Positions 51,888 through 63,085 of a DNA stretch of 64,000 bases are shown here, piece by piece (the stretch's first letter is position 1; each line of letters starts with the position of its first letter). The position numbers and the translations under genes are program-made. The notes below the pieces were generated by a model, which had not been told where the DNA came from, searched no databases, and was given only the letters and a program-made list of their open reading frames with translations. This DNA comes from Robinsoniella peoriensis. Its GTDB lineage: Bacteria; Bacillota; Clostridia; Lachnospirales; Lachnospiraceae. The stretch lies in assembly GCF_000797495.1 (NCBI RefSeq), contig NZ_JTGN01000003.1, forward strand, positions 523,986-587,985. Reading direction: 5' to 3'.

Positions 51888-53198
51888 ATGAACAAAAAGG
51901 TTAAAGTTTTAATTTTGATGTGTTGTCTAGTAGTTGGCATGATTATACCAATGAAGCCGGAAGCAGCGGCAGCCTCCAGACTAAAGATTAGCGGACATAG
52001 TTATCCGGTATCTCATAAGTTAGGAACCAGCTTTTCACTAAAGGGAAGGATCTCATCAAATTATAAGATCAAAAGGATAACCGCAGGAATATACAATTCT
52101 TCTGGTAAGAAATCGTATTATAAGAGTAATATTTATCCGAATACGAAGAAATACAATCTGGCATATTCACCGGCTGATTATGCTTTACAGTTTGACAGAT
52201 TAAAAAAAGGTAAGTATTTATACAAGGTTACGGCGAAAGATGCGTCTGGGAAATCAAGAACTTTGGTGAAAAGAACATTCAATGTTGTCACTAAAACTTC
52301 CAACCTAAAGATTACAAGTCCGGTACCAAGTTCCGATTTTGCAATAAATGCAGGTGGGCTCTATACGGTAGGCGGAACGGTAAAATCCAATTATAAGATT
52401 ACGAATGTAACGGCGAAGGTTACTGATGCAGGCGGGGCAACCAAGTTCTCCAGATCAGTGAAGCCAAATACCAAGACTTTTAAAATAGGTTTTGAAATTG
52501 ACAGTGCGATGTCATTTAATACACTACCGGCAGGTACCTATAAGTATATTGTAACTGCAAAGGATAAATCAGGGAAAGCCAAAACATTGGTAAAAAGAAC
52601 CCTGACCGTAAAAAGCAATACACCTTCCAATCCGGATAACGGTTCAAACGGAGGTTCTTCAGGAGGCAGTAATTCAGGAGGAAATTCCAGTGGATCGACA
52701 GCTAATTTTGTTCAGCGAACAGTTCCGCCAGATCTGAATAATGGAAGTTACTATTCAGGACTCTATAATATTTACTTCAACTTTGATTATCTGGCACCAA
52801 CGGGTAAGAAGACCAGCGGTGGCTATAACAGAGGCAATTGTACCTGGTATGCATGCGGAAGAGCAAGAGAAGTTATGCTGCAGGCAGGAAAGTCTCCAAA
52901 TATGTCTATCTTCGGACCTGATCCGGTAGGTATCTGGAACGCAAATAAGAAAGACAAGGTCTATGCGTATGGTTCTACTCCAAAGGTTGGTTCATTAGTA
53001 ATCTTTGATTACAACTCTTCAGGAGATGCACATATTGCAATGGTTGAGGCGATTATCAATGGTGTGCCATACGTTTCCGAATCCGGATACAGCATGACTA
53101 GTGTAAAACCAACTGCTTCGAATATATCTTTCCACTATGGAAATATGTATGAGTGGGGTGCTGGAAGAAGAATTTTAGGATACATATATTTAATATAG
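51888..53198 (+). CDS. Secreted CHAP-domain peptidoglycan hydrolase
   Basis: The 436-residue protein has a signal peptide (KVKVLILMCCLVVGMIIPMKPEAAAA). Two related beta-rich modules of about 100 residues follow, each with SNYKI, PNTK, AKDxSGKxxTLVKRT; they look like Ig-like adhesion modules. A Gly/Ser/Asn linker (NGGSSGGSNSGGNSSG) joins them to a C-terminal CHAP domain with the catalytic Cys in RGNCTWYACGRA near 318 and His in SSGDAHIAMVEA near 381. CHAP proteins cleave peptidoglycan cross-links as amidases or endopeptidases. The start at 51888 follows a weak AAGGGA; a longer reading from 51858 would disrupt the signal peptide. The gene stands alone behind a strong promoter. Confidence 0.88.
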   Translation: MNKKVKVLILMCCLVVGMIIPMKPEAAAASRLKISGHSYPVSHKLGTSFSLKGRISSNYKIKRITAGIYNSSGKKSYYKSNIYPNTKKYNLAYSPADYALQFDRLKKGKYLYKVTAKDASGKSRTLVKRTFNVVTKTSNLKITSPVPSSDFAINAGGLYTVGGTVKSNYKITNVTAKVTDAGGATKFSRSVKPNTKTFKIGFEIDSAMSFNTLPAGTYKYIVTAKDKSGKAKTLVKRTLTVKSNTPSNPDNGSNGGSSGGSNSGGNSSGSTANFVQRTVPPDLNNGSYYSGLYNIYFNFDYLAPTGKKTSGGYNRGNCTWYACGRAREVMLQAGKSPNMSIFGPDPVGIWNANKKDKVYAYGSTPKVGSLVIFDYNSSGDAHIAMVEAIINGVPYVSESGYSMTSVKPTASNISFHYGNMYEWGAGRRILGYIYLI

Positions 53199-53246
53199 GA
53201 TGAGTTGGAAAGCCTGTACCAGTTTTAGGACAGGATCCAGTGAAAA

Positions 53247-53290
53247 AGAATGCCTTTGCAGAGACGAGATGGTCTTTGCTAAGGCATTTT
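53247..53290. terminator. Bidirectional terminator between the CHAP and SGNH genes
   Basis: AATGCCTTTGCA pairs with TGCTAAGGCATT across a 17-base loop, between converging genes; TTTTATT follows on the plus strand. Confidence 0.75.
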
Positions 53291-53291
53291 A

Positions 53292-54038
53292 TTATGAGTG
53301 GAAAATTTGATCAGTCAGATATTGATGGATGGTTTTCGAAGTATCCTGAGTATAATGAAGACCGTCCACTGTATCGAATCCATTCTTTATGAGATAATTG
53401 TAGCAGTCCAGGTATCGGTTACTGAATATCTCCTGAAGAGATCCATTAAAATTTTGGATTTCAGCATTTGTGATTCCCTTGCACTTTTCTTCATTTACAG
53501 GATTCACAGACATAAAATAGAAAGATGCATCGGGATAGCTCTGAATCAATTCCTTAAATAGTGTCAGATAAAGACTGATATTTTCTACATCATTGACGCC
53601 CAGATTGAAGACGACTGTCTCGTCAGGTGATTCAGCCAGGACACCTTTTAACTCCGTCAGGCCTGTCTGCTTGAACCATTCATATCCTTCGCCCTCTTTT
53701 GCAATATATACAGTAGAATCTGAAGAATCAGATTTCATGGCCTCTTTCATAGCGACAGTTCGGGAATCCCCTACCAGAACGAAAGAAGAATCCGCATCTG
53801 CTGCAGAATTGCCGTTTGCCTGGTTGGATAAATGATCAGCAGACATTTGTTCATTTTCACTTTTAAAGGCATTATTTCCTCCATTTTGGGCATTTTCATA
53901 AAAAGGGAGGTATTTCTTGAGTGGGTTTGTATCTTCCATCATATAGAGCATCAGAATGGCGGACAGCGCCAGTAAAGCTGCTATTGATAATGATGCAAAG
54001 ATCACAATCAGCGTATTTCCTTTTTTCATAATATTCAT
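53292..54038 (-). CDS. Membrane-anchored SGNH/GDSL-type hydrolase
   Basis: The 248-residue protein has one N-terminal membrane segment (LIVIFASLSIAALLALSAILMLY) and a polar Asn/Ser-rich stalk. A SGNH fold follows: block I SFVLVGDSRTVAM with the nucleophile Ser, block III VVFNLGVNDVENI (Asn), and block V DGLHYTQDT with Asp and His. The nucleophile sits in GDSRT rather than GDSL, as in many clostridial cell-wall esterases. It would act outside the membrane, perhaps removing acetyl groups from wall polymers. Start choice between 54038 and 54029 is not settled because there is no strong ribosome-binding site. A 300-base gap separates it from divergent hrcA. Confidence 0.8.
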   Translation of the reverse strand: MNIMKKGNTLIVIFASLSIAALLALSAILMLYMMEDTNPLKKYLPFYENAQNGGNNAFKSENEQMSADHLSNQANGNSAADADSSFVLVGDSRTVAMKEAMKSDSSDSTVYIAKEGEGYEWFKQTGLTELKGVLAESPDETVVFNLGVNDVENISLYLTLFKELIQSYPDASFYFMSVNPVNEEKCKGITNAEIQNFNGSLQEIFSNRYLDCYNYLIKNGFDTVDGLHYTQDTSKTIHQYLTDQIFHS

Positions 54039-54235
54039 GCTGCCGGGTGGGCAGTATCCTTTCCTAGTCTTATCCTGTTGTATTTAGTACCAAAGCAGTT
54101 AGAAATTGCATGAACGATAAAATTCACTATACTATTTTACCTATAAATGTCAAATAGTTCAAGCTTTTTTAAATCCATGATATACTTTGTTAAATATAAA
54201 AATTAAAATAATTTCTAAAAAAAGTATAAATACTA

Positions 54236-54264
54236 TTGACAAAAAAAAGGCAGAGTGCTATTTT
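54236..54264 (+). promoter_or_regulatory. Promoter of the hrcA operon
   Basis: TTGACA (54236-54241) and TATTTT (54259-54264), 17 bases apart, lie just before CIRCE. The spacer and -10 box include an extra CIRCE half-site, GAGTGCTA (54253-54260). Confidence 0.75.
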
Positions 54265-54277
54265 ATGTACATAGATG

Positions 54278-54304
54278 TTAGCACTCCACTCAGACGAGTG
54301 CTAA
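54278..54304 (+). promoter_or_regulatory. CIRCE operator
   Basis: TTAGCACTC, nine bases, GAGTGCTAA is a perfect CIRCE element. HrcA binds it to repress this heat-shock operon; GroE-assisted folding of HrcA links it to protein damage. It lies between the promoter and the hrcA start, so a bound repressor would block initiation or early elongation. Confidence 0.97.
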
Positions 54305-54334
54305 CAACAACTAAAAAGGAAGGAGGATTTAAGG

Positions 54335-55366
54335 ATGCAGCTAGATGAAAGAAAGACGAAAATTCTTCATGCCATTATAAAAACGTATCTGGAAACCGGA
54401 GAACCGGTAGGATCCAGAACGATATCTAAGTATGCTGATTTGAATCTGAGTTCCGCAACAATTCGCAATGAAATGTCAGATCTGGAGGAATTGGGGTATA
54501 TCATTCAACCACACACTTCAGCTGGCAGGATTCCTTCTGATAAAGGTTACCGATTATATGTTGACCGGATGATGGAGGAAAAAGAGCGGGAAGTTACCGA
54601 AATGAAAGAACTGATGATTCAGAAGCAGGATAAGATGGATCTGGTGTTAAAACAGGTGGCAAAGGTTCTGGCGTTAAATACCAACTATGCTACCATGATA
54701 ACGGCACCTCAGTATCACCGGACGAAGCTTAAGTTCATTCAACTGTCTATGGTAAGCGAAGACCAGATACTGGCCGTAGTTGTGACAGAAGGTAATGTAG
54801 TCAAGAATAAGATGCTTCATATAGAACACTGCCTGGATAATGAGACCATCCTGAAGCTGAATATTTTACTAAACACAAGCTTAAACGGATTGACTATAGA
54901 ACAGATCAATCTTGGGATGATTGCGAAATTAAAAGAACAGGCAGGCATTCACAGCCAGGTAGTAAACAGTGTTCTGGACGCTGTAGCAGAAGCAATAAGA
55001 CTGGATGACGACGATCTGGAGATTTATACCAGCGGCGCAACTAATATTTTTAAATATCCGGAGCTTAGCGACAGTGAAAGGGCCAGCGAGCTGATCAGTG
55101 CATTGGAAGAGAAGCAGCAGCTGGTAAGCCTTGTACATGAAACCATGTCCGAGGGGGAGCACAATGGCATACAAGTCTATATCGGTGATGAAACACCGGT
55201 GAAGAATATGAAAGACTGCAGTGTAGTAACAGCTACCTATGAATTAGGTGAAGGAATGCAGGGTACGATAGGTATTATCGGCCCAAAGCGAATGGATTAC
55301 GAGAAGGTTGTGAATACATTGAAAACATTAATGGTGCAGCTGGATGAATTATTTGATAAAAGCTAG
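54335..55366 (+). CDS. hrcA: Heat-inducible transcription repressor HrcA
   Basis: The 343-residue repressor has an N-terminal winged helix (RKTKILHAIIKTYLETGEPVGSRTISKY, LSSATIRNEMSDLEELGYI, QPHTSAGRIPSDKGYRLYVD). The GAF-like and dimerisation regions follow (LNTNYATMITAPQY; HNGIQVYIGDETPVKNMKDCSVV; GTIGIIGPKRMDYEKVV). Length is normal. It begins after AAGGAAGGAGG. CIRCE upstream shows autoregulation, and the grpE-dnaK-dnaJ genes that follow are its expected targets. Confidence 0.97.
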   Translation: MQLDERKTKILHAIIKTYLETGEPVGSRTISKYADLNLSSATIRNEMSDLEELGYIIQPHTSAGRIPSDKGYRLYVDRMMEEKEREVTEMKELMIQKQDKMDLVLKQVAKVLALNTNYATMITAPQYHRTKLKFIQLSMVSEDQILAVVVTEGNVVKNKMLHIEHCLDNETILKLNILLNTSLNGLTIEQINLGMIAKLKEQAGIHSQVVNSVLDAVAEAIRLDDDDLEIYTSGATNIFKYPELSDSERASELISALEEKQQLVSLVHETMSEGEHNGIQVYIGDETPVKNMKDCSVVTATYELGEGMQGTIGIIGPKRMDYEKVVNTLKTLMVQLDELFDKS

Positions 55367-55384
55367 GGAAAGGCGGTAACAAAA

Positions 55385-56056
55385 TTGGCAGACGAAAATT
55401 TAAAAAAAGAAATGGAAGAATCTGTGGAAGACAAGGTAGATGAGGCCACAGAGGAAGCAGTAGAAGAAAATGCGGAAGAGGAAGCCGCAGAAACTTTAAA
55501 CGAAACTCCTGAAAGTGAAGAAGCTGACGAAGATACAGAAAAAGAAGAAGCTGAAAAAGAATCAGGAGACGGCAAAGAAGTAAAAAAAGGTTTCTTTGGC
55601 AAGAAAAAAGACAAGAAAGATAAGAAAGACGTTCAAATTGAAGAACTGACAGACAGGCTGAAACGCCAGATGGCAGAATTTGATAACTTCCGTAAGAGAA
55701 CGGAAAAAGAAAAGAGCGCAATGTTTGAAGTGGGAGCAAAAAGTGTAATTGAAAAAATGCTTCCGGTTGTAGATAATTTCGAACGAGGATTGGCAGCAGT
55801 TCCGGAAGATAAAAAAGATGATCCTTTTGCTGAAGGAATGGAAAAAATCTACAAACAGCTTATAGGAACTTTAGAAGAATTAGAAGTAAAGGCAATTGAG
55901 GCTGTGGGACAGGAATTTGATCCGAATTTCCACAATGCGGTAATGCATATTGAAGATGAAGAACTTGGTGATAATATAGTTGCCGAGGAATTCCAAAAAG
56001 GTTACACCTACCGTGAAAATGTAGTAAGACACAGCATGGTTAAGGTGGCAAATTAA
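55385..56056 (+). CDS. grpE: Nucleotide-exchange factor GrpE
   Basis: The 223-residue protein has a very acidic N-terminal third (residues 1-60, Glu-, Ala- and Asp-rich) and a Lys-rich KKGFFGKKKDKKDKKD bridge. The GrpE long helix and beta domain comprise LKRQMAEFDNFRKRTEKE, VIEKMLPVVDNFERGL, EGMEKIYKQL, GQEFDPNFHNAVMHIED and RENVVRHSMVKVA. It releases ADP from DnaK. The acidic extension is longer than in E. coli. The start appears to be TTG at 55385 with AAAGGCGGT as ribosome-binding site; an ATG alternative further in would cut into the acidic region. Confidence 0.95.
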   Translation: MADENLKKEMEESVEDKVDEATEEAVEENAEEEAAETLNETPESEEADEDTEKEEAEKESGDGKEVKKGFFGKKKDKKDKKDVQIEELTDRLKRQMAEFDNFRKRTEKEKSAMFEVGAKSVIEKMLPVVDNFERGLAAVPEDKKDDPFAEGMEKIYKQLIGTLEELEVKAIEAVGQEFDPNFHNAVMHIEDEELGDNIVAEEFQKGYTYRENVVRHSMVKVAN

Positions 56057-56130
56057 GCAAATTGTGTGATGTAACAGTCACCTCTTTTAAATAGTAAATA
56101 ACAATCTCAAATCATAATATATTAAATTAG

Positions 56131-58002
<1,872 letters not shown>

Positions 58003-58021
58003 AATAGATACTTGAAACAAT

Positions 58022-58050
58022 GACTTCAGCAGCATCTGGCTGCTGAAGTC
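58022..58050 (+). terminator. Hairpin between dnaK and dnaJ
   Basis: GACTTCAGCAGC (58022-58033) pairs perfectly with GCTGCTGAAGTC (58039-58050), loop ATCTG. No T-run follows. It may adjust the ratio of DnaK to DnaJ by partial termination or by mRNA processing. Confidence 0.6.
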
Positions 58051-58128
58051 ATTGATATGAATGGAATTAACAGGGAAACTGTTTGATGGCTACATCAGGC
58101 AGAATCTGTATTAGGAAAGGTGAACAAA

Positions 58129-59301
58129 ATGGCAGAGAGCAAACGTGATTATTACGAGGTCCTCGGCGTAGACAGAGGCGCTGATGATGCTACGATTAAA
58201 AAAGCATACAGACAGTTAGCCAAAAAGTATCATCCTGACATGAATCCCGGAGATAAAGAGGCGGAAAAGAAATTTAAAGAGGCTTCAGAAGCATATGCAG
58301 TTCTGAGTGATGCTGATAAAAAGAGGCAGTACGACCAGTTTGGTCATGCAGCTTTTGACCAGGGAGGCGGCGGAGCTGGCGGCTTCGGTGGATTTGATTT
58401 CAATGGCGCCGATATGGGAGATATTTTCGGAGATATCTTTGGCGATTTATTTGGCGGCGGAAGAAGAAGTGCGAACAGCGGTCCTATGAAAGGTGCCAAT
58501 CTTCGCGCCAGTGTACGTATAACCTTCGAAGAGGCTGTGTTTGGCTGCGAGAAGGAATTGGATTTAAATTTAAAGGATGAGTGTAAAACCTGCCACGGAA
58601 CCGGTGCAAAACCGGGAACAAGTCCTGAGACTTGTCCGAAATGCGGTGGTAAAGGCCAGGTTGTATTTACACAGCAGTCCTTATTTGGCACAGTTCGTAA
58701 TGTGCAGACCTGTCCGGACTGTAGCGGAACAGGTAAGATAGTAAAAGAAAAATGTACCGATTGTCATGGAAGCGGCTATACATCCAACAGAAAGAAAATT
58801 GCTGTCAGTGTACCGGCAGGTATTGATGACGGTCAGAGCATCCGTATTCGTGATAAAGGTGAGCCTGGCACAAACGGCGGTCCAAGAGGAGACCTTCTGG
58901 TGGAAGTAAGAGTTGCAAGACATCCTATTTTCCAGAGACAGGATATGAATATTTTCTCAACAGCACCGATCTCTTTTGCACAGGCAGCTCTGGGTGGTGA
59001 AGTACGGATCAGTACCGTAGACGGTGATATACTGTATGATGTAAAACCAGGTACCCAGACAGATACCAAAGTGCGTTTAAAAGGAAAAGGCGTGCCTTCA
59101 CTGCGCAATAAATCTGTTCGCGGAGATCACTATGTAACCTTGGTGGTACAGGTACCGACCAAGCTGAATGAAGATGCAAAAGAAGCGCTTCGCAGCTTTG
59201 ATGCAGCAACCGGAAATTCCTTAAACCAGAAGAATGCGGGTGCGGAAAAGCCGAAGAAAAAGGGCTTTATGGATAAATTAAAAGAAACTTTTGAAGATTA
59301 A
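58129..59301 (+). CDS. dnaJ: Chaperone DnaJ (Hsp40)
   Basis: The 390-residue co-chaperone has a J domain ([34 protein letters not shown] with HPD) and a Gly/Phe-rich segment ([13 protein letters not shown]). Four zinc-binding CxxCxGxG repeats follow ([32 protein letters not shown]), then the C-terminal substrate domains. It stimulates the DnaK ATPase and delivers substrates. ATG at 58129 fits AGGAAAGG at 58113-58120; a GTG at 58120 overlaps that site. A hairpin terminator follows. Confidence 0.97.
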   Translation: MAESKRDYYEVLGVDRGADDATIKKAYRQLAKKYHPDMNPGDKEAEKKFKEASEAYAVLSDADKKRQYDQFGHAAFDQGGGGAGGFGGFDFNGADMGDIFGDIFGDLFGGGRRSANSGPMKGANLRASVRITFEEAVFGCEKELDLNLKDECKTCHGTGAKPGTSPETCPKCGGKGQVVFTQQSLFGTVRNVQTCPDCSGTGKIVKEKCTDCHGSGYTSNRKKIAVSVPAGIDDGQSIRIRDKGEPGTNGGPRGDLLVEVRVARHPIFQRQDMNIFSTAPISFAQAALGGEVRISTVDGDILYDVKPGTQTDTKVRLKGKGVPSLRNKSVRGDHYVTLVVQVPTKLNEDAKEALRSFDAATGNSLNQKNAGAEKPKKKGFMDKLKETFED

Positions 59302-59307
59302 TAGCAG

Positions 59308-59372
59308 GAGGGTACTGCGTGGTCTGTTAAGACATTAATATGTTTTGTCAGACTATGCAGACCCTCTTTTCT
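59308..59372 (+). terminator. Terminator of the heat-shock operon
   Basis: GAGGGT-CTGC pairs with GCAG-CCCTC, with an inner TCTG/CAGA stem and TTTTCTTAATTTTTT afterwards. Confidence 0.8.
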
Positions 59373-59431
59373 TAATTTTTTATAATTATGGGAAGCCTTT
59401 TCTTAATTTTTCCTATAATGTCTGGGAATTG

Positions 59432-59460
59432 TTGACAAACAGGATTCTAACGGGTATTAT
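59432..59460 (+). promoter_or_regulatory. Promoter of the surface-protein gene
   Basis: TTGACA (59432-59437) and TATTAT (59455-59460) with a 17-base spacer. About 185 bases of leader follow, with small hairpins (for example GCCG at 59540 with CGGC near 59575), but no riboswitch match was seen. Confidence 0.85.
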
Positions 59461-59652
59461 AAGAATATAGAAACAATTGTGATGAGGGATAGGTATTCAG
59501 ACAGATACTTGTTAAGACTCTAATTCTAAAATCATGAGCCGGCCGGCAATATAGATATGATTCATAGATATAATTCGGCTGCATCAATTTGTTTTCAGGC
59601 TTTATGACGAATGTCATCGAAAAATAAAATATAAAGGAGAGAAGGTGTCGTT

Positions 59653-62223
59653 ATGAAGAGAAAGATCGTAAATAAACTGTTGGCGATCTGCTTATCAATA
59701 AGTATGATAGCTGGAACGGGATTACCGGTTACAGCAGCGGGTACAGAGAATACGCCACAGACTACAGTTACTACCGAAGCAACAACAGAAAAAACTACAA
59801 GCAGTACATCAACGCTTTACAAAGTAAAACTTACATTACCTGGTATCACAGCGGCAACAAGTGTAAAATCATTATCTGTTAAACAAAATGGAAAAGATTA
59901 TACATATGATTACAAAGATTTGAAGACGGATGATAAAGGAGTCCTTTATTTAAAGCTTCCTGCAAATGCCAAGGGCCAGACAACATCTATTACAGTAAAT
60001 GACGTTAGTTTTTCCGGAACCGTAAACGCGAATGATGACAATGCATTTGCAGCACCTCCGGCAAAGACAGAATCTGAGAAGACTACAGATAAAGCAACGG
60101 AAAAAGCAACTGAAGCAACCGAAAAAACAACTGCAGGTTCTGAATCAGAAACAGCAAAGGGAACAGAGGCTGCTACAGAAGCAAGCGAAGCAACTGAAGC
60201 AACCGAAAAGAAATCCCCGGAAACTGAGCCGGTAACGGATACGAAGCCTACGGATGAAAGCAAAGCACCGGATACGCAGCCAGCTACTACAGAGAGCCAG
60301 AAAGCGACTGAAACAACGGGCCAGACAGATAGCAATAAGACTACACCGAGTGAATCAGAAACGACTGATACGAATGGATCTCATAAAGCATCGGCAGTAG
60401 ATAATATTAAGATTGATTATCCAAATGAAGTACTTACTAATGTAACAGCAGATATGCAATATAAGTATAGTACTGAAGATGATACAAAATGGAGAGATTG
60501 TGTAGTTGAAGGACAGAATATGAAGATCTCAACAGATATGTTTGAAAAGGAACTTCAGTTTAAAATGAAAGGTTCATCAGATCAACCATTTAAAATTGAT
60601 ATTGGAAAAAAAGATCCTGCACCAGTAATTAGTGTTAATGATGTAACTGCGAAGGAACCCAAAATTGGCAAGTTAGTAGTTACAAATCCAGGAAGCTCAG
60701 TTTATCAATATCGTATGAAGGATAGTACAAATTGGATAGACATGACTTTAGGTAAAGCTAATGATTTAACTGCAGGAACGTATGAGGTTCGTAAAAAAGC
60801 AACATCTACAGATTATGCAAGTACAATAGCCACTGCTACAATTAGTGTAAAGGCAATGGCAGATTTAAATTTTATGTCTTTAGCTTTTAGCACAAAATAT
60901 TATGGTTACAAATCGTCTCCATTGGCATTGAAAGTAAAGAATGTAGGCAATGCTTCAACTAAAATAGAGTCTATTACATTAGCGGGAGAAGGTAAGAATG
61001 TTTTCACTATTGATACAGAGGATTATCAAGATAAATGGAATATATCCGCCAATTCTGAAGACTATATACAAGTAGGCTCTGTTAAGACAGTTGAGGGATT
61101 TTCGGTGGGTACGTACGAAGCAGATATCATAATTAAATATGATGGTACAACTGTTAAGCAACATATTAAACTTACTGTAAATCAATTGAAAGTCACGCCC
61201 ACAATTGAATCTGTAGAATCTAAAACTTACGATGGAAAAAAGAATGCAGAAGGAAAGTTAAAGCTTACAATACCAGATGGATATAACATCGGAAAAGACG
61301 TACCTACAGCAACAGGAAAATTTGTATTCGACAGTGCTGACGCTGGATCGAAAAAAGAAGTTAGTGTTTCCGAAATTAAACTGGGTAGTGGATTTGATAA
61401 GAATTACGTATTAAGTTCAACATCCATTAAGAATAAAACAACTTCTGCTAAGATCAATAAAGCGAAAAACACCAAGAAGCCGGAAGATGTTAAAGTTTCT
61501 TCCTTTACCTACAATTCAATCACAATGAAGAAAGCTTCCGGAGTGGAATATTCTATTGATGGTGGTAAAACTTGGCCTGAAAACAACAATACTTTTAAGA
61601 GCTTAAGTGAAAAGACCTCTTATAAAATCTTAGCAAGATACAAAGAATCAACAAATTATGAAGCATCCAAATCTGTATCGGTAGAGCAAACTACGTTGCG
61701 TAACCCAATTATCAGCAATCCGCAGAATAATAAGGTTACAGGCGTACAGACCACAACCAGTTACAAGACAGGGTCTACTTTAACCTTTACAGCAACGGGA
61801 GCGGGATCAGAGATTAAATCTCCATCTCAGTCACCTTCGTTAGATGATGTTAGATATATTCCGGTAAGTTGGACTTCTTATGTGAACGGAACCTGGGATA
61901 ATAATGCATCTTCTAACAGCGGCAGTTTTAAGTTGAATAGTTCCGGTAGTTATACTTTGTCAGTTTCTTTCCAAAAACAGAAATATGATGGAACAAATTG
62001 GGTAAATGAGACATCAACGAAGGATACGAAATCAGTTTCCTACAAAGTTGTAACTTCAACCACAACATCATCTACCAACAAGAATACAACCAATAAGAGC
62101 GGAGTTAAAACCGGAGATGTAAATCCGATTATGCTGATGGTTATATTACTGGTAGTATCTGGTGCAGTGATCGTGGTATTAGTTGTAAGGACCAGATCCA
62201 AACGCAGACAGCACAGAGAATAA
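59653..62223 (+). CDS. Large cell-surface protein with C-terminal sorting-type signal
   Basis: The 856-residue protein has a signal peptide (KIVNKLLAICLSISMIAGTGLPVTAAG) and a long Thr/Glu/Ala/Lys-rich stalk-like region (residues 145-250: ATEKATEATEKTT-type repeats). Beta-rich modules follow (about 255-760; MBG-like VTPTIESVESKTYDGKKNAEG and KYYGYKSSPLALKVKNVG segments). The C-terminus has VKTGD near residue 819, a hydrophobic helix (PIMLMVILLVVSGAVIVVLVV) and the basic tail RTRSKRRQHRE. This end is a sortase-like signal, although Val replaces the usual Pro of LPxTG/PKTGD. Its function is probably adhesion or wall structure; no enzyme domain is seen. Start after AAGGAGAGAAGG. Confidence 0.8.
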   Translation: MKRKIVNKLLAICLSISMIAGTGLPVTAAGTENTPQTTVTTEATTEKTTSSTSTLYKVKLTLPGITAATSVKSLSVKQNGKDYTYDYKDLKTDDKGVLYLKLPANAKGQTTSITVNDVSFSGTVNANDDNAFAAPPAKTESEKTTDKATEKATEATEKTTAGSESETAKGTEAATEASEATEATEKKSPETEPVTDTKPTDESKAPDTQPATTESQKATETTGQTDSNKTTPSESETTDTNGSHKASAVDNIKIDYPNEVLTNVTADMQYKYSTEDDTKWRDCVVEGQNMKISTDMFEKELQFKMKGSSDQPFKIDIGKKDPAPVISVNDVTAKEPKIGKLVVTNPGSSVYQYRMKDSTNWIDMTLGKANDLTAGTYEVRKKATSTDYASTIATATISVKAMADLNFMSLAFSTKYYGYKSSPLALKVKNVGNASTKIESITLAGEGKNVFTIDTEDYQDKWNISANSEDYIQVGSVKTVEGFSVGTYEADIIIKYDGTTVKQHIKLTVNQLKVTPTIESVESKTYDGKKNAEGKLKLTIPDGYNIGKDVPTATGKFVFDSADAGSKKEVSVSEIKLGSGFDKNYVLSSTSIKNKTTSAKINKAKNTKKPEDVKVSSFTYNSITMKKASGVEYSIDGGKTWPENNNTFKSLSEKTSYKILARYKESTNYEASKSVSVEQTTLRNPIISNPQNNKVTGVQTTTSYKTGSTLTFTATGAGSEIKSPSQSPSLDDVRYIPVSWTSYVNGTWDNNASSNSGSFKLNSSGSYTLSVSFQKQKYDGTNWVNETSTKDTKSVSYKVVTSTTTSSTNKNTTNKSGVKTGDVNPIMLMVILLVVSGAVIVVLVVRTRSKRRQHRE

Positions 62224-62261
62224 CTGTGATAATGCAAAAATAGCAGAATAACAAAGTAACA

Positions 62262-62317
62262 AAAATAAGATAAGAAAAGCTCTCACCGGCAGGTGGGAGC
62301 TTTTCTTATCTTATTTT
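62262..62317. terminator. Bidirectional terminator between the surface protein and DeoR genes
   Basis: A long stem pairs AAATAAGATAAGAAAAGCTC with GAGCTTTTCTTATCTTATTT; TCACC/GGTGG close to a GGCA loop. It has A/T-runs on both sides and serves both converging genes. Confidence 0.92.
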
Positions 62318-62326
62318 GAAAACAAT

Positions 62327-63085
62327 CTAATAATGTATTTCAATGTGGTTGTCACGGCAATAATCACAATATTCCTGAGGCGGCATTTCATCTGTAACAA
62401 TATGGTCTACCTGGCTCATAGGGCAGTAGGTCATTAGAGAAAAGTGACCAAATTTAGTATGATCGGCTAACAGGAAATGAGTATGGCTGTTTTCTATCAC
62501 TGCCTTTTTAACCGTGTATTCTTCTCGGGTTGCATTAGTAAGGCCGTTTGCGATGGTAAGTCCGGTACATGCCATAAATGCTTTCGTAATATTGTAGGTT
62601 TTTAAATAGTCAATTACTTCATTACCCACAAATGACAGCGTTTCCCGTTTTAAAGTACCCGGAAGGGAAATCAGGGTCAGATTCGGATAAGGAATTGCTT
62701 TCAGGCAGACCTGAACACTATTGGTGATAATGGTACATTCTTTGTGGGAAATATAATCAATCATATTGATACAGGTAGTGCCTGTGTCTATATAAATAAT
62801 ATCTCCGTCTTTGACAAATCCGGCTGCAATTTTGCATATGGCATCTTTCTCGGCAGCGTATTTTGTATGACGTTCTTCAAAAGGAATGACGTCGCTGATT
62901 GGCGGAGCCTCTGCTACTGTGACGCCGCCGTAAACTTTCTTAATGGTTCCCTTTTTTACCAGGGTGTCGATATCTCTTCGTATGGTATTTTTCGATACGG
63001 CAAATTGTTCGCAAAGCGTATCCAGAGATACCGATTTTTGTTCTAATATGTATTGTTCAATTGAGTCAATTCTTTTTGTACGCAT
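62327..63085 (-). CDS. DeoR-family transcriptional regulator
   Basis: The 252-residue regulator has an N-terminal DeoR helix-turn-helix (RIDSIEQYILEQKSVSLDTL, FAVSKNTIRRDIDTLVKKG, IKKVYGGV). A DeoRC sensor domain follows, with IDTGTTCINMIDYI, IITNSVQVCLKA, LPGTLKRETLSFVG, FMACTGLTIANGLTNA and LLADHTKFG. DeoR members respond to sugar phosphates and usually repress sugar-use genes. Its targets may lie beyond the window; the MFS gene on the other side, divergently transcribed, is a candidate. The start follows AGGAGAGGGAAC. Confidence 0.93.
   Translation of the reverse strand: MRTKRIDSIEQYILEQKSVSLDTLCEQFAVSKNTIRRDIDTLVKKGTIKKVYGGVTVAEAPPISDVIPFEERHTKYAAEKDAICKIAAGFVKDGDIIYIDTGTTCINMIDYISHKECTIITNSVQVCLKAIPYPNLTLISLPGTLKRETLSFVGNEVIDYLKTYNITKAFMACTGLTIANGLTNATREEYTVKKAVIENSHTHFLLADHTKFGHFSLMTYCPMSQVDHIVTDEMPPQEYCDYCRDNHIEIHY

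Noticed and set aside
59946..60335. Minus-strand Val/Ser/Ala-rich frame of 129 codons
   Set aside because: It is the complement of the Thr/Glu/Ala-rich repeats in the surface-protein gene, with no start signal.
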